A stretch of 64,000 nucleotides of DNA from an uncultured Bacteroidales bacterium (GCA_947176235.1 CAMWPM010000001.1:30780-94779), one strand, 5' to 3'; shown: positions 28,967-38,890, counted from the first letter of the stretch. A program made the numbers and translations. The notes: a model not told the origin generated them from the letters alone.

Positions 28967-29984
28967 GAAATCAATTCTCATCATTCTTTTGTCTCTTGTT
29001 GTATTGGCAGGAGTCGCAGCTTTTTGGTTGTATTCCTATGTCTCCATCCCCTGCCGGGCTTCTGAATCCGTCATGCTTTACATCTCTCCTGCTTCTTCGG
29101 ACTCCGATAGTTTCTCCAAGTCGGCATCGGATTCTCTTCGTCTTACCCTCGGCGAGAAATTTGGATCACGAGTGATTTCCGTTCTCGATCTCACGTCCCG
29201 TTCCCCTCGTCCCGGGGCTTATCTTATCAAGCCGGGAGAAAAAGCGTGGCAGGTTGCACGGAAACTATCGAGAGGTAATCAGACTCCGGTCAAGCTGACG
29301 TTCAATAATATCCGTACGCTTCCTCATTTCGTCGAACGAGTTTCCTCCGTTATGGCGTTTTCTGCCGAAGATTTGGAGCATGCGCTTGACTCGATTCTGC
29401 CTGAAGCCGGATTTTCGCGTCCTGCCTATCTCTCCGCGGTTCTCCCCGATTCTTATGAATTTTATTGGACGGCATCAGCTACTTCTGTTGTCAATCGACT
29501 GCTTTCTCACCGTAATAATTTCTGGAACGACTCACGTCGCGCTAAAGCGAAAAATCTCGGATTAAATCCCGTAAAAGTAGCCATCATAGCGTCAATTGCG
29601 GAGGAAGAGAGTGCAAAGCGTGACGAACGAGGCACTATTGGACGTCTCTACATCAATCGTCTTGACCGGGGGATGAAACTGCAGGCTGATCCTACTGTCA
29701 AGTATGCAACCGGCAATTTTGCACTTCGACGTATCACTAACGCGCATCTCTCCACCCCTTCCCCCTACAACACCTATCTTCATGAAGGATTGCCTCCGGG
29801 ACCTATCCGTATGCCTGAAGCTGCTACGATTGATGCCATCCTTGACTCCCGCCCCAACAACTATCTTTATATGTGTGCTAAAGAGGACTTCTCCGGGTAT
29901 CATAATTTTGCGTCTGACTTTGCTACCCATCAGGCAAACGCCCGACGCTACCACGCGGCACTTAACGCAAGAGGTATTCGGTGA
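28959..29984 (+). CDS. mltG: Endolytic murein transglycosylase MltG (YceG)
   Basis: Cleaves nascent glycan strands at the inner membrane. 341 residues from the ATG at 28959, which overlaps the permease stop codon; the ORF track begins two codons earlier. N-terminal anchor SILIILLSLVVLAGVAAFWLY, a LysM-like segment (GAYLIKPGEKAWQVARKL), then the YceG domain with the catalytic Glu in IASIAEEESAKRDE, LQADPTVKYA and PYNTYLHEGLPPGPI. It ends before a long inverted repeat shared with the convergent gene. Confidence 0.94.
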   Translation: MNKKSILIILLSLVVLAGVAAFWLYSYVSIPCRASESVMLYISPASSDSDSFSKSASDSLRLTLGEKFGSRVISVLDLTSRSPRPGAYLIKPGEKAWQVARKLSRGNQTPVKLTFNNIRTLPHFVERVSSVMAFSAEDLEHALDSILPEAGFSRPAYLSAVLPDSYEFYWTASATSVVNRLLSHRNNFWNDSRRAKAKNLGLNPVKVAIIASIAEEESAKRDERGTIGRLYINRLDRGMKLQADPTVKYATGNFALRRITNAHLSTPSPYNTYLHEGLPPGPIRMPEAATIDAILDSRPNNYLYMCAKEDFSGYHNFASDFATHQANARRYHAALNARGIR

Positions 29985-29995
29985 CGTGTCCGCCA

Positions 29996-30048
29996 AATTT
30001 TTGAGCCATCCGTTATGCTCGGTTTAGAATACGGATGGCTCAAAAATT
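29996..30048. terminator. Bidirectional terminator between mltG and the AI-2E permease gene
   Basis: An exact 18-bp inverted repeat (ATTTTTGAGCCATCCGT and complement), arms 29996-30013 and 30031-30048, separated by 17 nt. The A/T tracts at the outer ends give U-runs in both directions, fitting two convergent genes. Confidence 0.65.
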
Positions 30049-30075
30049 GGGGGCATTGACAGAAACCTACACACC

Positions 30076-31191
30076 CTATTCAATGGGAGTTGTCTCTATT
30101 TCTTCAAGAATCTCTCCACTCTTTGCCCCGGATTGATGGGAAATGTATGCGTCATAGTACGATAGCAGAAGCGTCGTCAGCGGTAGTGCGATGATCATTC
30201 CTATCAATCCCAGCAGACTTCCCCAGATTGATAGTGAAAGTAGAATTATGGCTGGATTAAGTCCCATGGCTTTACCCATGATTTTGGGCGTAAGAATAAG
30301 ATCCGACACCACCTCTACTATTGCATATACCATTATCGTCTCCCACATTATCGTCCAGAATTCCACGCCTTGCTCGGTCGAGTACACCAGACATAGCAGC
30401 GTGACGGGAATGAGTGAGATATACTGCATATATGGAACCATGAAAAGAATTCCGATCATTATTCCCATCACCACAGCCAATGGCAGACCGATTATCAGAA
30501 ATCCTATGCTGAACATCACCGCCACGATTAGAGCTATTAAAGCCTGACCTCGGAAATATAGGTTCATGCTCTTTTTAATGTCATTTCCGATCTTGTAAAC
30601 TGGTTTTCTGAATTTTGGGGGAACCATATTCCGGAATCCCTGCATCAGTTTATCATAGTCGATGAGAATGAACACCACATAGAGTATCACGATTAGCCAG
30701 CTGACGATGGACCATATCACACCCAAGCCACCTGAGATTATCGTCTCTGCATTCGATGCGATATGCATGAAGTCCTGCTTGATCAGTGTTTCCGAAAGTT
30801 TGTCGAAATTTATGTAGTTCTTGAGAAACACATGCACGCTGTCAGGCAGAAACGGCACGTCGGCACCATCTTTTGCATAGTTGCTGATCATTCTCGCCAT
30901 CTGATGCGTCTCATCGATGATTGACGGAATGAAAAAATATCCCATGATTCCGAAAAGTGTTGTCAGTTCGAACAGTGTTATGAATATAGGTATGATTTTC
31001 CCTTTGAAATGCAGTAATCTACGGTTATAACGCACAAGCGGCTCGATTATGTAGGCGATCAGACATGCCACACAAAATGGCAGCAGCACATCCTTCAGTC
31101 TGTTTATTAGCCATAAAGCACCGGCGATACAGGCTATCGTTATCAGAAGCCTCACTACTCTGTCAAGAGTATATGGTTTTCTCTCGTGCAT
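30076..31191 (-). CDS. AI-2E family transporter
   Basis: 371-residue inner-membrane protein with about eight membrane segments in the PerM/TqsA layout: two near residues 10-85, a cytosolic middle with an amphipathic stretch (NYAKDGADVPFLPDSV), then a cluster from about 150 (VIWSIVSWLIVILYVVFILIDYDKL) to 350. The final GSLLGLIGMIIALPLTTLL is characteristic. Members export small molecules or ions; the substrate here is unknown. Divergent from the MFS gene. Confidence 0.87.
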   Translation of the reverse strand: MHERKPYTLDRVVRLLITIACIAGALWLINRLKDVLLPFCVACLIAYIIEPLVRYNRRLLHFKGKIIPIFITLFELTTLFGIMGYFFIPSIIDETHQMARMISNYAKDGADVPFLPDSVHVFLKNYINFDKLSETLIKQDFMHIASNAETIISGGLGVIWSIVSWLIVILYVVFILIDYDKLMQGFRNMVPPKFRKPVYKIGNDIKKSMNLYFRGQALIALIVAVMFSIGFLIIGLPLAVVMGIMIGILFMVPYMQYISLIPVTLLCLVYSTEQGVEFWTIMWETIMVYAIVEVVSDLILTPKIMGKAMGLNPAIILLSLSIWGSLLGLIGMIIALPLTTLLLSYYDAYISHQSGAKSGEILEEIETTPIE

Positions 31192-31336
31192 AAATGATGG
31201 TATTTTATAGGGTGATGAATTTTTAGATGCTTCGTTTTGACGCTTTTTGATGAAAAATGAGTAAATTTGTCGGAATTACTGCTTATCGCATTTTTTCGCA
31301 ATTTCTTAAACTCTTTTTTATATTATTAACCACATT

Positions 31337-32815
31337 ATGACTCAACAAGTTCAAAAAGGCTTCAACATTGTCTATCTCAACGACAAGAAATGGGTGAGAT
31401 GGACCGCGTTGGCTCTTTTGGCGTCAGCCATGTTTTTCGGCTACGTCTTTGTCGACATCCTATCCCCACTCCAGTCACTCCTGGAAGAGACGCGCGGATG
31501 GGATCCTCAGACTTATGGCAACTTCTTTGGTGCCGAAACGTTCCTCAATGTATTTATCTGTTTCCTTATCATCGCAGGTATCATCCTTGATAAGATGGGG
31601 GTTCGCTTCACGGCTATCCTGTCTGGAATTGTGATGGTTGCTGGCGCATCGATCAATTACTGGGCTCTCACCGATGCTTTCACCGGTAGTGCTCTCGCTC
31701 GGTTTATGGACGATTTCCTTAATCTTCCCAATGCGTGGTGGAACTTCACTCCATTCTTCAAAGGAATGCCAGCCTCTGCAAAGCTGTCGGCTATCGGATT
31801 CATGATATTTGGATGTGGCATTGAGATGGCTGGCATCACTGTTTCCCGTGGTATCGTCAAGTGGTTCGCTGGCAAGGAGATGGCTCTTGCAATGGGCATT
31901 GAGATGGCAATTGCTCGACTCGGTGTGGCAGTTGTTTTCCTCGGCTCCCCTGCCATTGCCAAGCTCCACGATGTTATCAGTGTTTCCCGTCCCGTGGGCT
32001 TCACGGTTCTTTTGCTCATCATTGGTCTCATCTGCTTCATCGTCTACGCCTTTATGGATAAGGCTCTCGAGAAACAGATTGGCAACACCGAGGAAAAGGA
32101 CGATCCCTTTAAAGTCAGCGACCTCCGCTACATTTTCTCATCCAAGGTTTTCTGGATCGTATCGCTCCTTTGCGTCCTCTATTATTCTGCTATTTTCCCA
32201 TTCCAGAATTATGCCGGCAACATGCTCCAGTGTAATCTGGGACTGACGGAGGAAGAGGCAGGACGAATCTTCTTTGTTTTCCCTCTCGGTGCGGCGGCCA
32301 TTACTCCCATTCTCGGCAACTTCCTTGATAAGCGTGGCAAAGGCGCTACGATGCTCATCTACGGTGCTATCCTTATGATTGTCTGTCATCTCACCTTCGC
32401 ATTCATCGTTCCCGCCACCCGTTCCGCTGTCATAGCTTATGCAGCTATCATTCTGCTTGGCATATCATTCTCTCTCGTGCCTGCGTCCCTCTGGCCCTCT
32501 GTTCCCAAACTTGTGGATGCTAAGCTCCTCGGTTCTGCCTATGCTGTTATCTTCTGGATCCAGAATCTCGGTCTTTATGCTTTCCGTAAAGGCATCGGCT
32601 CTCTCTTGCAGGTCGTCAACCCCGGCATTGAAAATCCTCTTGATTACAATTACACTATTCCGATGGTCGTGTTTGCATCATGCGGAATTTTCGCCCTTTT
32701 CTTCGGTATTTGGTTGAAAGCTCTTGATGCCAAAAAGCATTACGGACTCGAACTTCCCAATATCAAGAAAAACACTCAGGCGGAAGAAGCTGAAGTTGCC
32801 GACGCTGAACTTTGA
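31337..32815 (+). CDS. Major facilitator superfamily transporter
   Basis: 492 residues with about twelve hydrophobic segments. The loop 2-3 motif appears as IILDKMGVRFTAIL, and the second-half counterpart as NFLDKRGKGATMLIYG. It lacks sugar- or drug-specific signatures that I recognise, so the substrate stays open. The acidic C-terminal tail (QAEEAEVADAEL) is cytosolic. A -7-like TAAATTTG lies at 31262-31269. It is followed 37 bp later by the DUF5606 gene. Confidence 0.85.
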   Translation: MTQQVQKGFNIVYLNDKKWVRWTALALLASAMFFGYVFVDILSPLQSLLEETRGWDPQTYGNFFGAETFLNVFICFLIIAGIILDKMGVRFTAILSGIVMVAGASINYWALTDAFTGSALARFMDDFLNLPNAWWNFTPFFKGMPASAKLSAIGFMIFGCGIEMAGITVSRGIVKWFAGKEMALAMGIEMAIARLGVAVVFLGSPAIAKLHDVISVSRPVGFTVLLLIIGLICFIVYAFMDKALEKQIGNTEEKDDPFKVSDLRYIFSSKVFWIVSLLCVLYYSAIFPFQNYAGNMLQCNLGLTEEEAGRIFFVFPLGAAAITPILGNFLDKRGKGATMLIYGAILMIVCHLTFAFIVPATRSAVIAYAAIILLGISFSLVPASLWPSVPKLVDAKLLGSAYAVIFWIQNLGLYAFRKGIGSLLQVVNPGIENPLDYNYTIPMVVFASCGIFALFFGIWLKALDAKKHYGLELPNIKKNTQAEEAEVADAEL

Positions 32816-32851
32816 TTTCGATCATCCCACTTTACTTCAAAATATCTCATT

Positions 32852-33289
32852 ATGATTAAAAGAATTCTTTCAATAGCCGGTCGTCCCGGTCTTTTCAAGC
32901 TCGTTAGTCAGGGTAAGAACATGCTCATTGTTGAAGCACTTGCCACCGGAAAACGTACTCCGGCTTATACACACGACAAGGTTATTTCTCTTGCCGATGT
33001 AGCTATGTACACCACCGATGAAGAAGTTCCTCTCACCGACGTATTCGAGTCCATCAAAAAGCTCAACGACGGCAAACCCGTTGATGTTAAAGCTTTAGGT
33101 GGCGACGCCGAGATTCGTGCCTACTTCAAGGAAGTGCTTCCCAACTTCGACGACGATCGCGTCTACACCAACGACATCAAGAAAGTTTTCAACTGGTACA
33201 ACGCCCTGATCGCCGCAGGTATCGACACGTTTAAGGATGCCGAACCCGACACCGCAACTGAATCTTCTGAATCTCCCGCTGAAGCATAA
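32852..33289 (+). CDS. DUF5606 domain protein
   Basis: 145 residues, a Bacteroidota family with a highly conserved N-terminus (MIKRILSIAGRPGLFKLVSQGKNMLIVEAL) and a second half YTNDIKKVFNWYNAL. No catalytic motif, signal peptide or membrane segment. The acidic tail (DAEPDTATESSESPAEA) is probably unstructured. A nucleic-acid-associated role has been guessed from its fold-like N-terminus but nothing in the sequence proves it. Confidence 0.85.
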   Translation: MIKRILSIAGRPGLFKLVSQGKNMLIVEALATGKRTPAYTHDKVISLADVAMYTTDEEVPLTDVFESIKKLNDGKPVDVKALGGDAEIRAYFKEVLPNFDDDRVYTNDIKKVFNWYNALIAAGIDTFKDAEPDTATESSESPAEA

Positions 33290-33301
33290 TACTTATCACC
33301 C

Positions 33302-33344
33302 TTGATACAAAAAGGCGATGCGTCCATCCTACGCATCGCCTTTT
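33302..33344 (+). terminator. Terminator of the DUF5606 gene (copy 1 of a duplicated unit)
   Basis: AAAGGCGATGCGT and its complement form a 13-bp stem with loop CCATCCT and a trailing TTTT. The 34 nt at 33311-33344, loop included, are identical to 34126-34159, downstream of the HEPN gene. Confidence 0.8.
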
Positions 33345-33450
33345 ATTTGTCACAACTTTCCCTCAAAGATTGGATTATCGCAAAAATTTCGTATATTTAC
33401 GCCAAAATATCAGTTTAGTAATATATTAAACCATCCTTTTATTTTTTGAA

Positions 33451-33744
33451 ATGTGCACATCCAAAGAATGTATTAGTATTCTTAAAAAAAATTTACCCCA
33501 AATTCAATCTGAGTATGGAGTTACAGGAATGTGCCTTTTTGGCTCTGTTGCTCGTGGAGACAATCGCCTTGATAGCGATGTCGATATATTGGTCGATATG
33601 CCTCCTAAGCTATTGCTTATGAGTTCACTTAAAGATTATTTGGAGCAGATTCTCCATTCCTCCGTTGATCTGATTCGTCGCCACGCTCATCTTTCCCCCA
33701 AATTTATTTCACATATCTCTGAAGATGCAATTACAATTCTCTGA
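33451..33744 (+). CDS. MNT-type nucleotidyltransferase (MntA-like antitoxin)
   Basis: 97 residues with the minimal nucleotidyltransferase motif GSX10DXD (GSVARGDNRL at 31-40, D43 and D45). In characterised MntA/HepT systems this enzyme AMPylates a tyrosine of the HEPN partner and silences it. It overlaps the HEPN gene by 20 bp. Local composition is more AT-rich than the flanking genes, suggesting later acquisition. Confidence 0.85.
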   Translation: MCTSKECISILKKNLPQIQSEYGVTGMCLFGSVARGDNRLDSDVDILVDMPPKLLLMSSLKDYLEQILHSSVDLIRRHAHLSPKFISHISEDAITIL

Positions 33745-34120
33745 CTCTGATAAGAAGAAAGCTCTTCAGACACTTGAATCTATTGAAGAGACAATTTTAC
33801 ATCTGATTGATTGGAATAAAAACATTTGTTCTTCTGATGACTTTTATATCTCTCAGAATGGTATTCAGTTACTTGCTGCCGATTGTACTTTGATCACTGC
33901 TATAGGTGAAGGGATCAATCGGATTAATCGAGTTATTCCTGATTTTCTAATGTTGAATTTTCCGGATATTCCTTGGAAAGCTATAATAGGGATGAGAAAT
34001 CATATTGCTCACGGATATTTCGAAATTGACGCTGATATAGTTTTTGAAGCAGTCAAAAAAGATATACCACCTCTTCTTGAAGCACTTCATTCTGCAATCA
34101 ATAAGCTAAATCACTCATAA
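33725..34120 (+). CDS. HEPN-domain RNase (HepT-like toxin)
   Basis: 131 residues, all-helical HEPN fold with the RX4HXY motif RNHIAHGY (R91, H96, Y98), the RNase centre; Y98 is the position AMPylated by MntA in known pairs. The middle contains INRVIPDFLMLNFPDIPWKAI, typical of the family. Toxin and antitoxin genes overlap and are coupled. A terminator follows directly. Confidence 0.87.
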   Translation: MQLQFSDSDKKKALQTLESIEETILHLIDWNKNICSSDDFYISQNGIQLLAADCTLITAIGEGINRINRVIPDFLMLNFPDIPWKAIIGMRNHIAHGYFEIDADIVFEAVKKDIPPLLEALHSAINKLNHS

Positions 34121-34159
34121 TTGATAAAGGCGATGCGTCCATCCTACGCATCGCCTTTT
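34121..34159 (+). terminator. Terminator of the HEPN gene (copy 2 of the duplicated unit)
   Basis: Same hairpin, loop and U-run as at 33302-33344. The repeat also includes the preceding TTGATA, interrupted in copy 1 by a 4-nt insertion (CAAA). It begins one base after the HEPN stop codon. Confidence 0.8.
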
Positions 34160-34178
34160 CTCATATAGTAGCGAATCT

Positions 34179-36734
34179 TTATTTCGCCTTCGAATAAGGA
34201 GTCTCTTCTCCGAAAAGACGTCCCTTCTCCCATCCTCCGGCATCAATCACGATTTTCGTGAATATCACGTCAGGATCCTTGGGGTTTAGCTCAAGCGTGT
34301 GATGACCGTTTTCATCTGGTTTACCGACAGCCGTCTTTATTTCGTTGTCAACGACCCTTTCGGCTACCGTAGGATAGAACACCGTATAGATGTTTTCGGG
34401 ATCCTCATTCAGATTACCGTTAAAGTTTACCGTAACAGGAATTTGATTGTCAAGTTTCACGCTGAATCTATGTCCTTCCGGTCTGGCGAATGCAAGCGTC
34501 GAACGAGTGATAACGTGGATAGTGACCGAATCTGTCTGCTCTGGCAATGTGAACTTATAGGTCAGCATAGTTTCTTCTCCGGGGGAAAGATCAGTACGAG
34601 GCGTAACCACTAATCCGCTAAGGGTTCTGCCCGTTCCGTCAATCACTTTCCACTCGCATCCTTCCTTTGTAGAAGCGTTATTGAAGTGTTCAGCCTCGAT
34701 CACTACCGCACCGTTCTTGTATTCCGATACGAATCCCCCGTTCTGTCCATCTTTGATTCTAACCACCTCTGGCATAATGTCTGCAGGAAAATTGTCATTC
34801 CATATTTTGTATCCGATATGCTTTTGGCGCATCATCCCGTTCCACTTTCCTTCCGCAGTCTCGGTATTGTATCTTTCTTCAAGTCTCCGGTCTTTTTGAA
34901 ATGCTTTTTCTGCCCTGTCGGCCCAATCATTTGCGCGTGTATCTCCACGTTCGGCAAGGAGTCGGTTCATTGCCACCGCATAGTACAGGTCATAGACGTT
35001 TGCCATAGCTTGTACGGGGAAAAGCACCAGCTCATCATAAGATGCTTTTTGGGCTTCCGGGAGTTGGATATATATGTCAAGGGCGTCAGCTTCAAGTCTC
35101 TTGAAATCATCGGCAGCCCGTTGCCAATCCCCGGATTCAACATTATAGGTGTTTGCATCAAGAAGTTCTGCTGTTGACCGCCCTGCGAGTCTGCCGTAAC
35201 GGTCGATTATTTCAGCAATTTCCTCGGCATGCTTCTCTCCGAATTGCTGAGCGGCGAATGCCCGTGTATGATTTATTATCGTCGAAGCGTCATATTTTTT
35301 CGGATTCCACGCAAGGTCCATAAAGAGCGTGATTGGATACTCCATCGGCTTGAGATCGCCCACATTAAGTATCCACAGTTTATCCACTCCGTACTCTGCC
35401 GTCATCGTTAGCTGTTCTGCCATGTGGGCTGATGGCGTCACATTAAGCCATTTGGTATTTCTTGGGGCTCCGACGTAGTCCACGTGATAGTACATACCCC
35501 AGCCTCCGGGATGATTTCGCTCTTCCTCCGTTACAGGCAGACGCCTCACGTTTCCCCAGTTGTCATCACAAAGAAGATATATCACGTCGTCAGGAGCTCT
35601 CAGACCCTTGTCATAATAATCAAGCACTTCCTTATAGAGAGCCCACACTTGTGGCGTTTCCTTCGCCGGTTTGCCGGTTTCCTTTGCAATGATCTTCCGC
35701 TGATTTTTTATGATGCGTTCAAGTAGTTTCACGTCTGCATCCTCGCTCATCGCTTCATCCCCGTCTCCGCGCATTCCTATTGTGATCACGTCTTCTGTAT
35801 TACGGGCGCGCCTCATTCCATCTATGAAGAACTTGTCGATCGTCTTTTGATTTGTCGAATAGTTCCATGCGCCGTTCTCAGCTCTGTGACGCGCCCATTC
35901 CTGATGGTTGCGTGCCATCGGCTCATGATGTGATGTGCCGATTATCAGTCCGATGGAATCTGCGGTTGCTGAGTTTTTTTCATCGTCGGCATAGAATGCC
36001 CAACTCCACATAGCCGGCCATAGGAAGTTTCCGCGCAATCTCATTATCAGTTCTCCAACTCGTTTGTAGAAACGGTGGTCGCCGTATTTTGTCCCGTAAG
36101 TATTCTCCACCCAGCCTGTAAGGCATGGTGCTTCGTCATTTAGAAATAATCCTCTGTATTTGACTGCAGGTTCTCCAGCGCTGTAAGTCCCTCTTTTAAT
36201 CGAAAGGTTGGTCTGTGGCTCGATCGCTACGTCTGCCCAGTCCCACCATGGCGACACTCCTATCTGTTCCGATAACTCATAGCATCCGTAAGCAGCTCCC
36301 CTACGGTCACTGCCCACTATCACAAGTGCTTCTTCCACACCATCCCAAGGATTTTTCAAAGTAGTCATCACATATTGTTCGCGATGCCCATGTATTGAAT
36401 CCACATTCATCAAGCCGCGGGTCTTGAGATCTTTCACGAAATCCGATTCGGTAGTTCCTACAGCGATAACAGGTCCTTGCGCCGGGATAACTCCAAGAAT
36501 TTCAGCCTCTTCACCCCCGACTCGTCTAAAATCCCCCGCAAGGTTCCCCACTGCGATTTTTACGGCTGAATTAGCCTTAGGATCAACAAAAATTGGTGTT
36601 GCCTTTCCGTTAGCCAACAGTGGAAATCTGTCATTGGCAAGTCTTGTTTCCGTTATTCCCTTATGATCTTTTGCAAAGACGGGGATTGATAATGTCACTG
36701 TTGCCAGTAAAGTAAGTAAGGTACTTTTATGCAT
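34179..36734 (-). CDS. GH115 glycoside hydrolase (alpha-glucuronidase family)
   Basis: 851 residues with a signal peptide (MHKSTLLTLLATVTLSIPVFA). GH115 removes 4-O-methylglucuronic acid or glucuronic acid from xylan or other glycans. Family landmarks are WWDWADVAIEP, KYRGLFLNDEAPCLTGWV near 195, GNFLWPAMWSWAFYADD, IGTSHHEPMARNHQEW, GMRGDGDEAM and LLCDDNWGNVRRLP. The last ~170 residues form a C-terminal beta domain. No SusC/D genes are near, so it is not in an obvious polysaccharide locus; it lies 42 bp behind fcl on the same strand. Confidence 0.88.
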   Translation of the reverse strand: MHKSTLLTLLATVTLSIPVFAKDHKGITETRLANDRFPLLANGKATPIFVDPKANSAVKIAVGNLAGDFRRVGGEEAEILGVIPAQGPVIAVGTTESDFVKDLKTRGLMNVDSIHGHREQYVMTTLKNPWDGVEEALVIVGSDRRGAAYGCYELSEQIGVSPWWDWADVAIEPQTNLSIKRGTYSAGEPAVKYRGLFLNDEAPCLTGWVENTYGTKYGDHRFYKRVGELIMRLRGNFLWPAMWSWAFYADDEKNSATADSIGLIIGTSHHEPMARNHQEWARHRAENGAWNYSTNQKTIDKFFIDGMRRARNTEDVITIGMRGDGDEAMSEDADVKLLERIIKNQRKIIAKETGKPAKETPQVWALYKEVLDYYDKGLRAPDDVIYLLCDDNWGNVRRLPVTEEERNHPGGWGMYYHVDYVGAPRNTKWLNVTPSAHMAEQLTMTAEYGVDKLWILNVGDLKPMEYPITLFMDLAWNPKKYDASTIINHTRAFAAQQFGEKHAEEIAEIIDRYGRLAGRSTAELLDANTYNVESGDWQRAADDFKRLEADALDIYIQLPEAQKASYDELVLFPVQAMANVYDLYYAVAMNRLLAERGDTRANDWADRAEKAFQKDRRLEERYNTETAEGKWNGMMRQKHIGYKIWNDNFPADIMPEVVRIKDGQNGGFVSEYKNGAVVIEAEHFNNASTKEGCEWKVIDGTGRTLSGLVVTPRTDLSPGEETMLTYKFTLPEQTDSVTIHVITRSTLAFARPEGHRFSVKLDNQIPVTVNFNGNLNEDPENIYTVFYPTVAERVVDNEIKTAVGKPDENGHHTLELNPKDPDVIFTKIVIDAGGWEKGRLFGEETPYSKAK

Positions 36735-36776
36735 GATGGTATTAGGTGTAAATCGTTTAATTTCTTTAATCTCGGA

Positions 36777-37718
36777 CTATCGCTCGGCTCTCATCGGGTT
36801 GTTGAGGAAATCTTCGTATGCAAGTTTCACTCCTTCCTCAAGTTCTACACTGTATTTCCAACCAAGGCTGGTTGCCTTATCCACATTCAGGAGTTTGCGG
36901 GGGGTACCGTTGGGCTTCGTGGTGTCCCATTCGATCTCACCCTCGAACCCTGTCACTTTTTTTACAGTCTCAGCAAGCTCCTTTATCGAAAGTTCCTTAC
37001 CTGTCCCGGCATTCACAGTTTCTTCTCCTGAATAGGTGTTCATCAGGTACACACAGAGGTTTGCGAGATCATCTACATAAAGAAATTCTCTCAATGGACT
37101 TCCGTCACCCCAACAAGTCACCTTTTTGTCTCCCGCGATCTTTGCTTCGTGAAATCTTCTGATCATGGCAGGTAGCACGTGAGAGTGGAGAGGATGGTAG
37201 TTATCGTTAGGACCGTACAGATTAGTCGGCATAACGGAGATGAAGTCTGCTCCGTATTGACGTCTGAGATATTCGCAGTATTTTAGTCCGGATATCTTTG
37301 CAAGCGCGTAAGCCTCGTTAGTCGACTCAAGCGACGATGTTAGCAGGCACGATTCCGGCATCGGCTGAGGAGCCAGTCTGGGATAAATGCACGATGACCC
37401 AAGGAACTGGAGCTTCTTGACTCCCGATTTCCATGCTGCGTTTATCACATTCATCTCAAGCATCATATTCTCCCACATGAAGTCTGCCGGATGGCGTCGG
37501 TTAGCTTCAATTCCGCCTACCTTTGCTGCCGCTAAAAACACGTATTCCGGTCTCTCTTCATCAAAGAATTCTCTCACGGATCTCTGATCCGTCAGGTCGA
37601 GTTCGCTATGAGTGCGAGTAATTATATTGTTGTATCCTTGTCGATTAAGTTCTCTTACTATTGCCGAACCGACCATTCCGCGATGACCGGCAACGTATAT
37701 TTTTCCTTCTTTTTCCAT
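36777..37718 (-). CDS. fcl: GDP-L-fucose synthase
   Basis: Epimerase-reductase that makes GDP-L-fucose from GDP-4-keto-6-deoxymannose. 313 residues. NADP loop [16 protein letters not shown] at 9-24, [16 protein letters not shown] near 108, catalytic [15 protein letters not shown] (YxxxK) near 136, and [19 protein letters not shown]. It follows gmd by 10 bp; the two form the complete route from GDP-mannose. Confidence 0.95.
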   Translation of the reverse strand: MEKEGKIYVAGHRGMVGSAIVRELNRQGYNNIITRTHSELDLTDQRSVREFFDEERPEYVFLAAAKVGGIEANRRHPADFMWENMMLEMNVINAAWKSGVKKLQFLGSSCIYPRLAPQPMPESCLLTSSLESTNEAYALAKISGLKYCEYLRRQYGADFISVMPTNLYGPNDNYHPLHSHVLPAMIRRFHEAKIAGDKKVTCWGDGSPLREFLYVDDLANLCVYLMNTYSGEETVNAGTGKELSIKELAETVKKVTGFEGEIEWDTTKPNGTPRKLLNVDKATSLGWKYSVELEEGVKLAYEDFLNNPMRAER

Positions 37719-37728
37719 TCTTTGATCA

Positions 37729-38817
37729 TTATTTGACTATACCCTTTTCAAGATACTCTTCCAGGTTGCATCTCACTGATTCCCCCGCACGCTCTGCCGC
37801 AACCTTTGCCATATCCGAGTCAACCATCAGTTTCACGAGTTCTTCAAAGGAAGTCTTATTCGGATTCCAGCCCAGAAGTGCACGCGCTTTGGTCGGATCT
37901 CCCCAGAGATTTACCACGTCGGTCGGTCTGTAGAAATCCGGTGACACTTCCACTACCACCTTCCCTGTCGCTGTGTCAATTCCTTTCTCATTTGCACCCT
38001 CACCTTCCCATTTCAGGTTGATGCCTACGTACTTGAATGCGAGTGTAGCAAATTCTCGAACGGAATGTTGCACTCCCGTTGCTATCACGAAGTCCTCTGG
38101 TTGAGGCTGTTGAAGTATCAGCCACATGCACTCCACGTAATCCTTGGCATAACCCCAGTCGCGCAACGATGAAAGATTTCCAAGATAAAGTTTTTCTTGC
38201 TTTCCCTGAGCTATTCTTGCGGCTGCAAGCGTTATCTTTCTTGTGACGAAAGTTTCGCCCCTTCGCTCGCTCTCATGGTTGAAGAGTATCCCCGAGCAGC
38301 AATACATCCCGTAAGCTTCTCTGTACTCTTTGACGATCCAGTAACCGTAGAGTTTGGCAACTGCGTAGGGAGAATAGGGATGAAATGGCGTATTTTCGTT
38401 TTGCGGTACCTCTTCCACTTTCCCGTAGAGTTCGCTGGTCGAAGCCTGATATATGCGGCATGTATCGGCAAGACCGGTCTGCCTTACGCCTTCAAGTATT
38501 CTTAGCACGCCTGTGGCATCAACGTTAGCGGTATATTCAGGTGTGTCAAAGGATACTTGCACATGACTCTGCGCCGCCAGGTTATAGATTTCGTCCGGTC
38601 TTACTGTATTTAGGACTTTTATGATGGACATTGTGTCACCCATATCTGCATAATGTAGATGAAACTGTGGTTGTCCTTCAAGGTGAGCGATCCGTTCACG
38701 GTAGTCAACCGATGAGCGTCTTATCGTGCCATGCACTTCGTATCCCTTCTCTATTAGAAATTCAGCCAGATATGATCCGTCTTGTCCCGTTACACCGGTT
38801 ATAAGTGCTTTTTTCAT
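37729..38817 (-). CDS. gmd: GDP-mannose 4,6-dehydratase
   Basis: First enzyme of GDP-fucose synthesis. 362 residues. NADP-binding [20 protein letters not shown] at 6-25, the family signature GTIRRSSVD, catalytic [20 protein letters not shown], and [17 protein letters not shown] near 180. A -7 box (TATCTTTG, 38849-38842) precedes it. Transcribed towards fcl and probably GH115; divergent from gluQ. Confidence 0.96.
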   Translation of the reverse strand: MKKALITGVTGQDGSYLAEFLIEKGYEVHGTIRRSSVDYRERIAHLEGQPQFHLHYADMGDTMSIIKVLNTVRPDEIYNLAAQSHVQVSFDTPEYTANVDATGVLRILEGVRQTGLADTCRIYQASTSELYGKVEEVPQNENTPFHPYSPYAVAKLYGYWIVKEYREAYGMYCCSGILFNHESERRGETFVTRKITLAAARIAQGKQEKLYLGNLSSLRDWGYAKDYVECMWLILQQPQPEDFVIATGVQHSVREFATLAFKYVGINLKWEGEGANEKGIDTATGKVVVEVSPDFYRPTDVVNLWGDPTKARALLGWNPNKTSFEELVKLMVDSDMAKVAAERAGESVRCNLEEYLEKGIVK

Positions 38818-38841
38818 GATTTCTTATGATTTAGTTTTTTA

Positions 38842-38849
38842 CAAAGATA
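38842..38849 (-). promoter_or_regulatory. -7 element for gmd-fcl
   Basis: TATCTTTG on the minus strand is an exact TAnnTTTG match 25 nt before the gmd ATG. No clear TTTG lies at the expected -33 distance. Confidence 0.4.
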
Positions 38850-38882
38850 AAAATTTTCCATTTAACTCACCGACTTTTTTGT

Positions 38883-38890
38883 TAATTTTG
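38883..38890 (+). promoter_or_regulatory. -7 element for gluQ
   Basis: TAATTTTG matches the -7 consensus exactly and ends only 4 nt before the gluQ ATG at 38895, implying a transcript that begins at or next to the start codon. Confidence 0.4.

Larger units (their letters stand above)
33302..34159. repeat. Direct repeat pair flanking the MNT-HEPN module
   Basis: Two near-identical ~40-bp units (33302-33344 and 34121-34159), each a complete terminator, lie about 815 bp apart with the TA module between them. The simplest reading is that the module arrived together with, or by recombination at, a terminator duplication. Confidence 0.65.
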
